Shown piece by piece: positions 1-7,700 of a stretch of 8,985 bases of DNA (position 1 is the stretch's first letter; every line of letters starts with the position of its first letter). The DNA is from JBBRMQ01 sp038230775 (GTDB lineage: Bacteria > Acidobacteriota > Thermoanaerobaculia > Gp7-AA8). The translations under genes and the position numbers were made by a program. Location of the stretch: NCBI GenBank assembly GCA_038230775.1, contig JBBRMQ010000181.1:1-8985 (forward strand), read 5' to 3'. The notes beneath the pieces were generated by a model, which was not told the DNA's origin, did not search any database, and saw only the letters and a program-made list of their open reading frames with translations.

Positions 1-896
1 AGATCCTCGCGGAACCGGTTCTCGGCCATGAGCCGGGAGAGATCGGCGTTCGTCGCGGCGATGATGCGGACGTCGACCTTGATCACGTCGACCGAGCCGA
101 GGCGCATGAACTCTTTTTCCTGGATCACGCGTAGCAGCTTGGCCTGCGTGTCGAGATTGATGTTGCCGATCTCGTCCAGGAAGATCGATCCGCCGTCGGC
201 CACTTCGAACAGCCCGCGTTTCGTAGCGATCGCGCCGGTGAACGCACCCTTGAGATGACCGAAGAGTGAGGACTCGAGCAGTTCCGGCGGCAGCGACCCG
301 GAGTTGACGGTGACGAACGCATTGCGCGCGCGCGGTGAGGCGTGATGAATCGCCTTCGCCACCAGCTCCTTGCCCGTGCCCGATTCGCCGATGATGAGAA
401 TGTTCGACCGTGAGGGCGCGGCGAGGCGGATGAGATCGAAGATCTTCCGCATCGCTTCCGACTTGCCGATGATGTTCGAGTACGCGTACTTCTCCGCCAG
501 CTCTTCCTTGAGCCGCTGGTTCTCGTTCGACAGGCGCCGCTGCTCCAGCGCCTTGTTGACCGTGAGAATGACTTCCTCGTTCTTGAACGGCTTCGGGATG
601 TAGTGGAAGGCGCCGTGCTTCATGGCCTCGATGGCGCCGTCGATCGAGCTGAAGGCGGTGATCACGATGACCGGCAGCGCGGGATTGGAGATGCGGATCG
701 CGCGCAGCGTGTCGATGCCGCTGATGCCGGGCAGCATGATGTCGACGATGACCAGATCGATCGCGTCGTCCGTATCGAGCACCGAGAGCGCTTGTTCGCC
801 GCTCACCGCCATGACGACGTCGAACCCCTCGCGCCGCAGAACGGCGTCGAGGACTTCCCGAAGGACTTCTTCGTCGTCAACGATCAGAACGCGCAT
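1..896 (-). CDS. NtrC-family sigma-54-dependent response regulator, partial (C-terminus beyond the left edge)
   Basis: Transcription regulator that, when phosphorylated, should hydrolyse ATP to remodel sigma-54 RNA polymerase at its target promoters. Translating the minus strand from ATG 896-894 gives an open frame of 298 full codons to the window edge. Residues 1-~115 are a receiver domain: acidic pair D7/D8 (MRVLIVDDEE), phosphoacceptor D52 in LVIVDIMLPG, T80, and K102 in YIPKPF. From about 140 the AAA+ domain follows: Walker A GESGTGKE (170-177), sigma-54-contacting loop GAFTGA (217-222), Walker B GGSIFLDEIG (235-244), and FRED near 295-298. The remaining AAA+ lid and the expected Fis-type DNA-binding domain are outside the window. 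The start is fixed by an in-frame TGA directly upstream (900-902). It overlaps the last 20 bases of the kinase gene and has no clear Shine-Dalgarno, so translational coupling is likely. The family call is very secure; the target genes are unknown. Confidence 0.97.
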   Translation of the reverse strand, partial: MRVLIVDDEEVLREVLDAVLRREGFDVVMAVSGEQALSVLDTDDAIDLVIVDIMLPGISGIDTLRAIRISNPALPVIVITAFSSIDGAIEAMKHGAFHYIPKPFKNEEVILTVNKALEQRRLSNENQRLKEELAEKYAYSNIIGKSEAMRKIFDLIRLAAPSRSNILIIGESGTGKELVAKAIHHASPRARNAFVTVNSGSLPPELLESSLFGHLKGAFTGAIATKRGLFEVADGGSIFLDEIGNINLDTQAKLLRVIQEKEFMRLGSVDVIKVDVRIIAATNADLSRLMAENRFRED

Positions 897-3627
897 GTGT
901 CATCACTGCGATTCGAGGCAATGCGATCAGAAACTCAGCACCCTCGCCCGGCGAGCTTCGGACCGTGATCTCGCCATCGCTTGCGTGCAGTATGCGCCGG
1001 GTGATGGCCAAACCGAGGCCGGTACCACCCTGTCCGCGCTTGGTTGTCACCAAAGGTTCAAATATTCGCCCCACCACTTCGGGCGCCACGCCTTTTCCGT
1101 CGTCTTTGACGCGAATCTCGACTCCATCGCCGGTCTCGGCGACTGAAATCCAGATGTTGCCGCTCTCGCTGACGGCGTCGCGTGCGTTCAACAAGACGTT
1201 CGTTAGAACCTGCTGCAGGTCCTGAAAGTTTCCGCGAACGACGGTGTCGGGGACGTCGCCAACGTGCACCGCGACCTGCTTGGCGCGAAACAGGTCCTCG
1301 TGCAGCGCGATCGTCGCCGAGATGAGCGACGCGATGCGGACCGGCTCCCGCGTGCGCGGACGGTTGGCGATGAGGTCGAGCAGGTTGTTGACGAGGTTCG
1401 ACGCGCGGAAGGACTGTGCCTCCATTTTCTTCAGGAGGCGGTACTTCGGGTCGTCGGGCGACGTGTCCTTCAGCAGTAGTTGTGCGTAGGAGGAAATTCC
1501 GGTGAGCGGTGTGTTGACCTCGTGTGCCACGCCGGCCGCCAGCAGACCGAGCGACGCGAGGCGCTCTTTTTCCTGCAGCTCGCGCTCCAGCCGCACGCGA
1601 TCGGTGATGTCGGCGATCACCAGCACGCGCGTTCCGTCGCTCACATCGCCGGAGTGCAGAAGACTCGACGAGACCGTCACTTCCTTTTCCACGCCGTTGC
1701 GATTTACGAATCCCGTCTCGAGCATCCCCGACTGCAGCAGCTCGTCGAATGGCGGGAACAGCGCGCGGATCGATTCATCCATGCCTTCGACGGCGCCGAC
1801 GAGTTCCCAGAACGCACGGTTCGCCGTGAGGATCGTGCCGTCGCGCGCGACGACCGCGATGGCCGACGACGACGACTCGATGATGTTCTCGTTGTACTCC
1901 TTGAGTGAGCGGATCTCGTCCAGTTGCCGGCGCAGGCGGCCATAAAGCCGCGAGTTTTCGATCGCCAGCGCAACGGGCGCCGTCAACGAGCTGAGCAGAT
2001 GAAGATCGTCGCGCGACAGCGGCTCTTCGCCACGCTTGGTGCCCAGGATGAGAAGACCTTGCAGCTCGCCGCGGTTGCGCAGCGGAAGCACGTAGCGATA
2101 TCCGGCCTTCAACATCTTCCACGGGATATCGGTCGCATCGGGCAGCCGCGGCTCGGTGAGCATCAGCGGCCCGTCGGTCGGCATCGTGCCGAAGTCCGCG
2201 ATCGAGAGACGCTCCGGCAGCGCGACGTCGGGCTCGTACACCAGGAACGTCGTCCCCTCGCGCGTGAAGAGATTCATCTTCTGGATGTCGAGCGCCGCGC
2301 GCAGACGCTCGCGCACCATCGAGATCAGATCGTGCACGTCGTGGAACGTCGCCAGCTCCTGCGCGAAGTCGGACATCGCGCGGCGATGCCGATAGCTGTC
2401 GCGGTAGACGAGCATCTCGATCACCGACTCGATGCGCCCCTTCACCGGAATGAGCACGCCGGCGATCAGAAGGCCTGAGGTAAACGCGAGGAAGTTGCGC
2501 TCGAGCGCGGCCCCTTCTTCGATCACGTACGACAGCACGAGGTTGACCGTCGAGAAGGCGATCATGCCGAAGATGAACGTCACCGAGTACGCCAGAATCT
2601 CCTTGATGATGACTTCGACATCCCACAGCTTGTACTTGAGGATCGACACCGCGAACGCCAGAGGAATCAGCGCGAGAGGCAGGATCGAGATCGTCGAATA
2701 GATCGGCTTCACTGATCCGACGACGAGGTAAGGAACGATGTAGATGAGCAGGAACGGCAGGAACCCGAGGGCCATGCCGAGGTAGATCCACTTGACCTGT
2801 TTGCGTCCAACGGCCGCCGCGGTTCGATAGGTGTACGCCAGGGCCACCACGGCGAGGGTGAAGTAGATCGCGAAGTGAACGTACTCCCATCGCTTGATCA
2901 ACTCGAACGACCGATACGGCGCCGCGATCACCAATCGATTGCTGAAAAGGAGCAGATCGACGTTCCACGCCGCGAGCAATGCCGGCGGCAGATACAGCGC
3001 TGCAATCAGACCCTTGTGATGAACGATCGGCCGCGGGAAGACGAGGAAGAAGTTCAGCGTCAGCGGCGGGAGAAGAATCATCGCGAACTCTTCCACCGTC
3101 TCGATCACTTTGTAGATCGCATCGATGTCGCCCGACTGCGTGTAGACGTAGACGACGAACGACAACAGCGTGACGAAGAAGAAGAGCGTGCTCTCGCGCC
3201 GCCCGCCGCGGAAAAGCGTGAAGAGTCCGATGGCCAGGTAAAGGAACCCGATGAAGCTGAGGATCAGATACGGGTAGTCGATCTTCAACTGCGGGACGCG
3301 GTAGGTCAGCTTGATCGTCTGATTGCCGCGCGCCACGACGATCGGGATGTCCTGGCCGATCCGGCGCAGCGTCTTCTGGAGACCCTCCACTTCGGCGCTG
3401 GGTGTTTCGCCGATCAGCAGGATCTCGTCACCGGCACGCAGCCCGATTCGCTCAGCACCGCTTCCGGGATCGACCGCTTTGACGACCACGAGTCCGTTGT
3501 GGCGGGAGAACGTGAAATCGATCCGCTCGAACGACGATCGCTTCCGCTGAAACGACGCGAAGGCCCCGACCACCACCGCGATGGTCAACGCGCCGATCAG
3601 GAGATTCGTGAAAATTGATTTCCGCAT
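877..3627 (-). CDS. Membrane sensor histidine kinase with PDZ, ten TM helices, GAF, PAS, HisKA and HATPase domains
   Basis: Autophosphorylating sensor kinase, probably the partner of the overlapping NtrC-type regulator. Order along the 916 residues: TM1 (7-25); an extracytoplasmic PDZ domain (about 34-112, with GLRAGDEILLIGE); about nine further TM helices (near 118-140, 146-164, 178-198, 206-228, 249-270, 277-302, 311-330, 343-369, 378-395); GAF domain (about 425-558); short coiled-coil linker (557-583); PAS domain (about 580-680); HisKA with catalytic H702 in AAGVAHEVNTPLTG; and a HATPase with N box N810/N814, G1 box DDGKGV (842-847), F box IFEPLVTTK and G2 box GQGGTGLGLAI (865-875). Positive charges put the N- and C-termini inside, consistent with ten helices. 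The KYKLWDVEVI segment before the last two helices is typical of multi-helix sensor kinases. The PDZ-plus-TM front end resembles Bacillus ComP in layout, but the signal cannot be read from sequence. All catalytic boxes are intact. No clear Shine-Dalgarno precedes ATG 3627, which is the only good start. Confidence 0.96.
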   Translation of the reverse strand: MRKSIFTNLLIGALTIAVVVGAFASFQRKRSSFERIDFTFSRHNGLVVVKAVDPGSGAERIGLRAGDEILLIGETPSAEVEGLQKTLRRIGQDIPIVVARGNQTIKLTYRVPQLKIDYPYLILSFIGFLYLAIGLFTLFRGGRRESTLFFFVTLLSFVVYVYTQSGDIDAIYKVIETVEEFAMILLPPLTLNFFLVFPRPIVHHKGLIAALYLPPALLAAWNVDLLLFSNRLVIAAPYRSFELIKRWEYVHFAIYFTLAVVALAYTYRTAAAVGRKQVKWIYLGMALGFLPFLLIYIVPYLVVGSVKPIYSTISILPLALIPLAFAVSILKYKLWDVEVIIKEILAYSVTFIFGMIAFSTVNLVLSYVIEEGAALERNFLAFTSGLLIAGVLIPVKGRIESVIEMLVYRDSYRHRRAMSDFAQELATFHDVHDLISMVRERLRAALDIQKMNLFTREGTTFLVYEPDVALPERLSIADFGTMPTDGPLMLTEPRLPDATDIPWKMLKAGYRYVLPLRNRGELQGLLILGTKRGEEPLSRDDLHLLSSLTAPVALAIENSRLYGRLRRQLDEIRSLKEYNENIIESSSSAIAVVARDGTILTANRAFWELVGAVEGMDESIRALFPPFDELLQSGMLETGFVNRNGVEKEVTVSSSLLHSGDVSDGTRVLVIADITDRVRLERELQEKERLASLGLLAAGVAHEVNTPLTGISSYAQLLLKDTSPDDPKYRLLKKMEAQSFRASNLVNNLLDLIANRPRTREPVRIASLISATIALHEDLFRAKQVAVHVGDVPDTVVRGNFQDLQQVLTNVLLNARDAVSESGNIWISVAETGDGVEIRVKDDGKGVAPEVVGRIFEPLVTTKRGQGGTGLGLAITRRILHASDGEITVRSSPGEGAEFLIALPRIAVMTHARSDR

Positions 3628-3765
3628 GGCCAGAGCGGACAGGAAGCATTCAACGGGGGTGCCGCGCCCAATTTCAGTCTAATCGATTGATTCCAAACGG
3701 TTACGATGAATCACGCGGCTCGCTTGCTCGGCAGCGGATACAACGGCTTGAATTTGGAGGCCGGT
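3628..3765. other. Intergenic region between the DUF2400 gene and the kinase gene
   Basis: This 138-bp gap separates two minus-strand genes. It is locally less GC-rich (for example around 3670-3715, with TCTAATCGATTGATTCC) than the flanking genes, as promoter-bearing spacers often are. Apart from the imperfect sigma-54-like element at 3649-3664 I see no convincing sigma-70 promoter, no terminator hairpin with a T-run, and no RNA gene. The size suggests that the kinase/regulator pair has its own promoter rather than being strictly co-transcribed with the upstream gene. Confidence 0.5.
3649..3664 (-). promoter_or_regulatory. Possible sigma-54 (-24/-12) promoter element upstream of the kinase gene
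   Basis: On the minus strand the sequence reads CGGCACCCCCGTTGAA. Against the consensus TGGCAC-N5-TTGCA it keeps GGCAC and TTG at exactly the right spacing. It differs at the first T and, more seriously, at the C of the -12 GC pair. A start about 12 nt downstream would leave only about 11 nt before the kinase ATG, which agrees with the lack of a Shine-Dalgarno but is unusually short. It is suggestive because the operon encodes a sigma-54 activator. It could equally be chance in GC-rich DNA. Confidence 0.22.
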
Positions 3766-4605
3766 TTATTGGAGGACTGGAAAGCGACACGCGTCTCTAA
3801 GCAGACACACGTCGCAGTTCGCCTTGCGCCTCTTCCGGCTGCACAAATCCAGAATTCCGAGCCGGCAAATCGCAAAGTCGTATCGCACCGGGTCCGCGCG
3901 GTCGAAGCGGGCCAGGCGATCGGTGATGCTCCGCGCGGCCTTCCAGTCGGCCGACTTTCTCCTGTTGAGGCCGAGGAATGTGGCGATGCGGTGGACGTGG
4001 GTGTCGAGGGGCATCACGAGCTTGGCCGGGTCGGTGAACGTCCACAAGCCGAGGTCGGGCGAGGTGCGGCGGACCATCCAGCGGAGATAAAGGTTCATGC
4101 GCTTGCAGGCGCTGCCATCTTCCGGAGAGCTGAGCAGATAGCGCAATGCCGCGGACGGATTCTCGCCGCGCAACACGGTCACGAAGCGGGTCAGAGTCGG
4201 GCCGATGTCGGCGTCCTTCTCGCAATAGCACGAGCGAAACAGCTCGCCTAACGAACCGTGCGCGCGAATGGCCGACCTGATGCGCTCCAGAAGCTCGACG
4301 AGTTCCTTCGACTTATGAAAACGGTGTGAAAAGCCGCGGAATGCGGCGGGTTCTAATAGCGTCCCGACATACGCATAGGGAGAAGGTCCCATCCGATCGA
4401 GCACCCAGCCGACGTTCGCCACGACGATGTCCGCACGGCCGTACGCAAACGCCGCGGCAAGAAGGCCGGCCACTTCCTGGTCGCGCGGATCGTCGTATCG
4501 CAGCACGAGCTCCAGCGGGTCCGGCGTGATCGTCGAGATGTCGAACGTCGCCACCAGCGCGTCGAGCTTCTCCTGCAGAACCTGTTGTCGGACGGGACGT
4601 CGCAT
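3766..4605 (-). CDS. TIGR02757/DUF2400 family protein, HhH-GPD (DNA glycosylase-like) fold with four-cysteine loop
   Basis: A 279-residue protein recognised by the family core: CKRMNLYLRWMVRR (167-180), DLGLWTF (184-190), PLDTHVHRIATFLGL (199-213) and DPVRYDFAICRLGILDLC (238-255). The family is distantly related to helix-hairpin-helix base-excision glycosylases. D201 in LDTH matches the position of the catalytic Asp in the endonuclease III VDTH motif, and K168 is a candidate counterpart of an AGOG-type catalytic lysine; both are inferences. The C-terminus carries C255-X8-C264-X2-C267-X5-C273, close to the C-X6-C-X2-C-X5-C [4Fe-4S] loop of endonuclease III/MutY, so an Fe-S cluster is likely. 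A Bacteroides homologue I recall lacks this loop. A role in DNA repair is plausible but not established for this family. It is transcribed away from the large secreted-protein gene. No strong Shine-Dalgarno precedes ATG 4605. It has no obvious functional tie to the downstream kinase. Confidence 0.9.
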   Translation of the reverse strand: MRRPVRQQVLQEKLDALVATFDISTITPDPLELVLRYDDPRDQEVAGLLAAAFAYGRADIVVANVGWVLDRMGPSPYAYVGTLLEPAAFRGFSHRFHKSKELVELLERIRSAIRAHGSLGELFRSCYCEKDADIGPTLTRFVTVLRGENPSAALRYLLSSPEDGSACKRMNLYLRWMVRRTSPDLGLWTFTDPAKLVMPLDTHVHRIATFLGLNRRKSADWKAARSITDRLARFDRADPVRYDFAICRLGILDLCSRKRRKANCDVCLLRDACRFPVLQ

Positions 4606-4694
4606 TCAACACCGGGGTCGGACTGTCGTAACGAGGGAAACTCGGGGGACCATTCTCCGTCTAAAGAGCAAATCCATCATTTTCAGGAGGCCGC
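4606..4694. other. Divergent intergenic region (promoters for both flanking genes expected)
   Basis: These 89 bp must hold the promoter of the minus-strand DUF2400 gene and that of the plus-strand secreted-protein gene, as the two start codons face away from each other. The stretch at 4658-4684 is AT-richer than its surroundings. I cannot pick a convincing -35/-10 pair on either strand; TCTAAA near 4660-4665 is a weak -10 candidate for the plus strand without a clear -35 partner. Confidence 0.4.
4685..4690 (+). promoter_or_regulatory. Shine-Dalgarno sequence AGGAGG of the large secreted-protein gene
   Basis: A perfect AGGAGG lies four bases upstream of ATG 4695. It fixes that start, and the signal peptide beginning at that Met agrees. 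It is the only consensus ribosome-binding site among the gene starts in this window, which suggests efficient translation of the secreted protein. Confidence 0.85.
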
Positions 4695-4757
4695 ATGCGG
4701 CTGGGTAACGTCATCTCGTCGATTCTCACCATCGCGATCAGCACCTCTGCCTCCGCC
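4695..4757 (+). other. Signal peptide coding region of the modular secreted protein
   Basis: Residues 1-21: a short basic n-region (R2), a hydrophobic core (VISSILTIAI) and a small-residue c-region ending in Ala-Ser-Ala, with cleavage expected between A21 and A22. The first beta-sandwich module begins immediately afterwards (ITGTV at 23-27). There is no Cys near the site, so the protein is not a lipoprotein. Confidence 0.85.
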
Positions 4758-7700
4758 GCCATTACGGGCACGGTGATCACCACCGACGGACTCCCGGTCA
4801 GCGGCGCGAAGATCTCGCTCTTCCAACCCGAGACCTTCGACGCACGGCGAGCGCGTGCGCTCTCGAAGACGCCGGTGAAGCCGCCGATCGCCACGGTGAA
4901 CAGCGACTCGAAAGGCAACTTCTCGATCGACTCGCCGAAGGAGCCCGTCATCGATCTGCGCATCGAGGCCGCCGGCTTTGCGCCGCAGGGTGAGCGCGTT
5001 CTTCCCGACGAGGAGCTCGGCGCGCTGGCTCTGACCGCGGCGCCTGCCATCAAGGGAACGATCACCGCGGCGGGCAAACCCATCGCCGGCGCCATCGTCC
5101 TCATCGGCGGCTCCGGCGAATTCTCGGCCACCACCGACGCCGACGGCCATTACAGCGCTCCCGATCCCGCGAAATGGGCGAATCGACTGCTCGTGATCCA
5201 TCCCGACTTCGCGATCGTCGACGAGTCGTTCGGCCCCTTCGCATCGAGCAAGAAAGGGCTCGATCGCACACTCGTTCCGGGCATCGCGATCAACGGTCGC
5301 GTGCTCGCGCAGGACGGAACGACGCCGGTGGCGAACGCGCAGGTCTTCGTCGACAACTGGCAGCTCGCGATGTCCGGCGATGACGGCACCTTCCACGTCT
5401 TGCACGCCACAAAGGACTGGTCGCTGGTCGAGGCTCGCATCGACACCCGCGTCGGAGCACGCGCACACACGAACGGAGACATCGCCATCAAGCTGGCGAA
5501 AGCGGCGTCGGTGACCGGCGTCGTCAGCGACGCGAAGACGAACGTGCCGCTCGCCGGCGTGGAAGTCCGCCTTCTGCAGAACCCCGGCATCGGCAGCCCA
5601 ACGATCGGCTCCCGCTCTGCGTTCACGAACGCGAAGGGCGCTTACACATTGATCCCTGTCGTTCCGGGCGCGTATCAGATCAATCCAACCCGTCCCGGAT
5701 ACCTGACGCCGAATGTGAGTGTCTCTGTTACTGCCGGCCAGAGCGCGCAGAAGTCGATCGTCGCGAACGCGCGCGGACGCGTCGTCGGCAGCGTCGCGGA
5801 CGACAACAAGAAGCCTCTCGCCGGCGCGCACCTCGGCGCCCGGGCTGCGGCGCGCGATCCGATGATGATGATGATGGGACCCGGCATGCGGAACCTCGGT
5901 CAGGAAGGCGTGGCGTACAGCGGACCCGATGGCCGCTTTGTCCTTCGCAGCGTTCCGACCGATACCGATATTCAGATCGACGCCACAAAGAAAGGCTACC
6001 CGCCGGGCCACAGCGCATCGATGCGACTGGCGCCGTCCGAGCGGAAAGGCGGTGTGCTCATCACGCTTCCGCACGGCGTCTCGCTCACGGGCAAAGTCAC
6101 GGACAAGGATGGCAAGGCGCTGTCCGGAGTCGCCGTCGACGCGGTGGAAGCGACCAACGACGGCGGTTTCGGCGGCATGCGGCGCATGGTCGTCAACTTC
6201 ATGCAGGGCGATCGCAATGACGATCTCGTGCACACCGGCAGCGACGGCACGTTCACGGTTCGCGTGAAGGAGGGGACGTACGACGTCGTCTTCAAGCGCG
6301 AAGGATTCGCAGCGAAGTCCGTACGCGGTGAGGTCGTCAGCGCGTCGAGCAAGCCGCTCGCGGTCACACTCGATCCGGGCGTGGAGATCACCGGCCGCGT
6401 CACGCGCGGCGGCGTGGGGCTGGAAGGCGTGAACGTCAATGCATTCAGTCAGGACGGAACCGCGAACGCGATCACCGGACCGGACGGATCCTTCCGCCTC
6501 GAGGACCTGACGCCGGGGTCGATGATGGTCAGCGCCAACAGGCGCGAGGACTTCATCCAGCAGATGCGTCCGATCATCGCACCGGCGAAGGACGTGGTGT
6601 TCGAGCTTCCGGCCGGCGGCCGCATCACCGGTCACGTCGTCGACAAGAGCTCGCACAATCCCATCACCTCGTTCCAGGCGGGCATCTCGACGTCCCGGAG
6701 CGGCGGCGGCATGGTCTTTCAGACGCCGCCGATGTTGAAGTCCTTCACCAACGACGACGGCTCGTTCACGCTCGAAAACGTCCCACCGGGCCAGACGCAG
6801 GTGGTCGTCACTGCACCCGGATACACCGCATCACGGACTCCGGGCGTCAACGTCGAAGACGGCAAGACGGTGCCGGAGCTCGAAGTCTCGCTCGACACCG
6901 GCGTAAAGCTCACGGGCCGCGTGACCGGACCGGATGGCGCGCCGCTCGCCGGAGTGAGTGTTCGACCGGACACCGCGGCGGGCGGGAACCGCGTCATGCG
7001 TTTCGATGCGACCGATACCAGCACCATCACCGACGGCAACGGCGACTACACGATGGACGCGCTGGAGCCAGGCGATAAGACGTTCACGTTCAATCGTCAG
7101 GGATACCTCGCCGAATCGCGCCCCGTCACGCTCAGCGGATCGAGCGCCCGGCTCGATGTTCAGCTCTCGACGGGCGTGCGTCTCACCGGCACCGTCTCCC
7201 TGGAAGCTGGTGGTCCCGTCGCCGACGCGATCGTCAGCGCATCCTCCGCCAGTGATTCCGGCGGTTTCGGCGGCAAGCAGGCGCGGACCGACGCCAGCGG
7301 GAACTTTCAGATCGAGGGCCTCGCACCGGGCCACTACACGCTGAATGCGACGAAGAGCGGACTGGCAAGCGGCATCCTGCGCGATTTTGACGTCGCTTCC
7401 GGGATGCCGGCCGCGATCAAGATGAAGAGCGGCGCCACGATCACCGGACACGTTACCGGTCTGACCGCACAGGAGCTGCAGAACGCGACGGTGTTGGTCA
7501 GCAGCAGCAACGGCAACAGCTCCGCGCCCGTCGATAGCGGCGGCAATTACAAAGTCGACGGCGCTCCGAGTGGAACGGTTCGCGTCTCGGCACGCACGGG
7601 CCAGATGTTCGGCGCGTCCGGAAAGTCGTCGCCCCAGAAGTCCGTCCAGGTCGACCCCGGCGCCTCGGTTCAGGTCGACATCGAATTCAAGAGCGCCACG

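Noticed and set aside
1775..2968. 397-codon minus-strand frame overlapping the kinase in another frame
   Set aside because: Arg/Ala-rich shadow of the kinase, which carries all the family motifs in its own frame.
2875..3618. 247-codon plus-strand open frame opposite the kinase
   Set aside because: Composition is dominated by Arg, Asp, Glu and Gln, mirroring the hydrophobic membrane helices of the kinase on the other strand; no recognisable domain.
4606..4694. Sigma-70 promoters in the divergent spacer
   Set aside because: Promoters must be here, but no -35/-10 pair with proper spacing stands out on either strand, so I name no boxes.
4683..6656. 657-codon open frame on the minus strand opposite the large gene
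   Set aside because: It is antisense to a gene with a signal peptide, a perfect Shine-Dalgarno and clear modules. Its own product is an Arg/Asp/His/Ala-rich sequence without any domain, typical of a mirror frame in GC-rich DNA.
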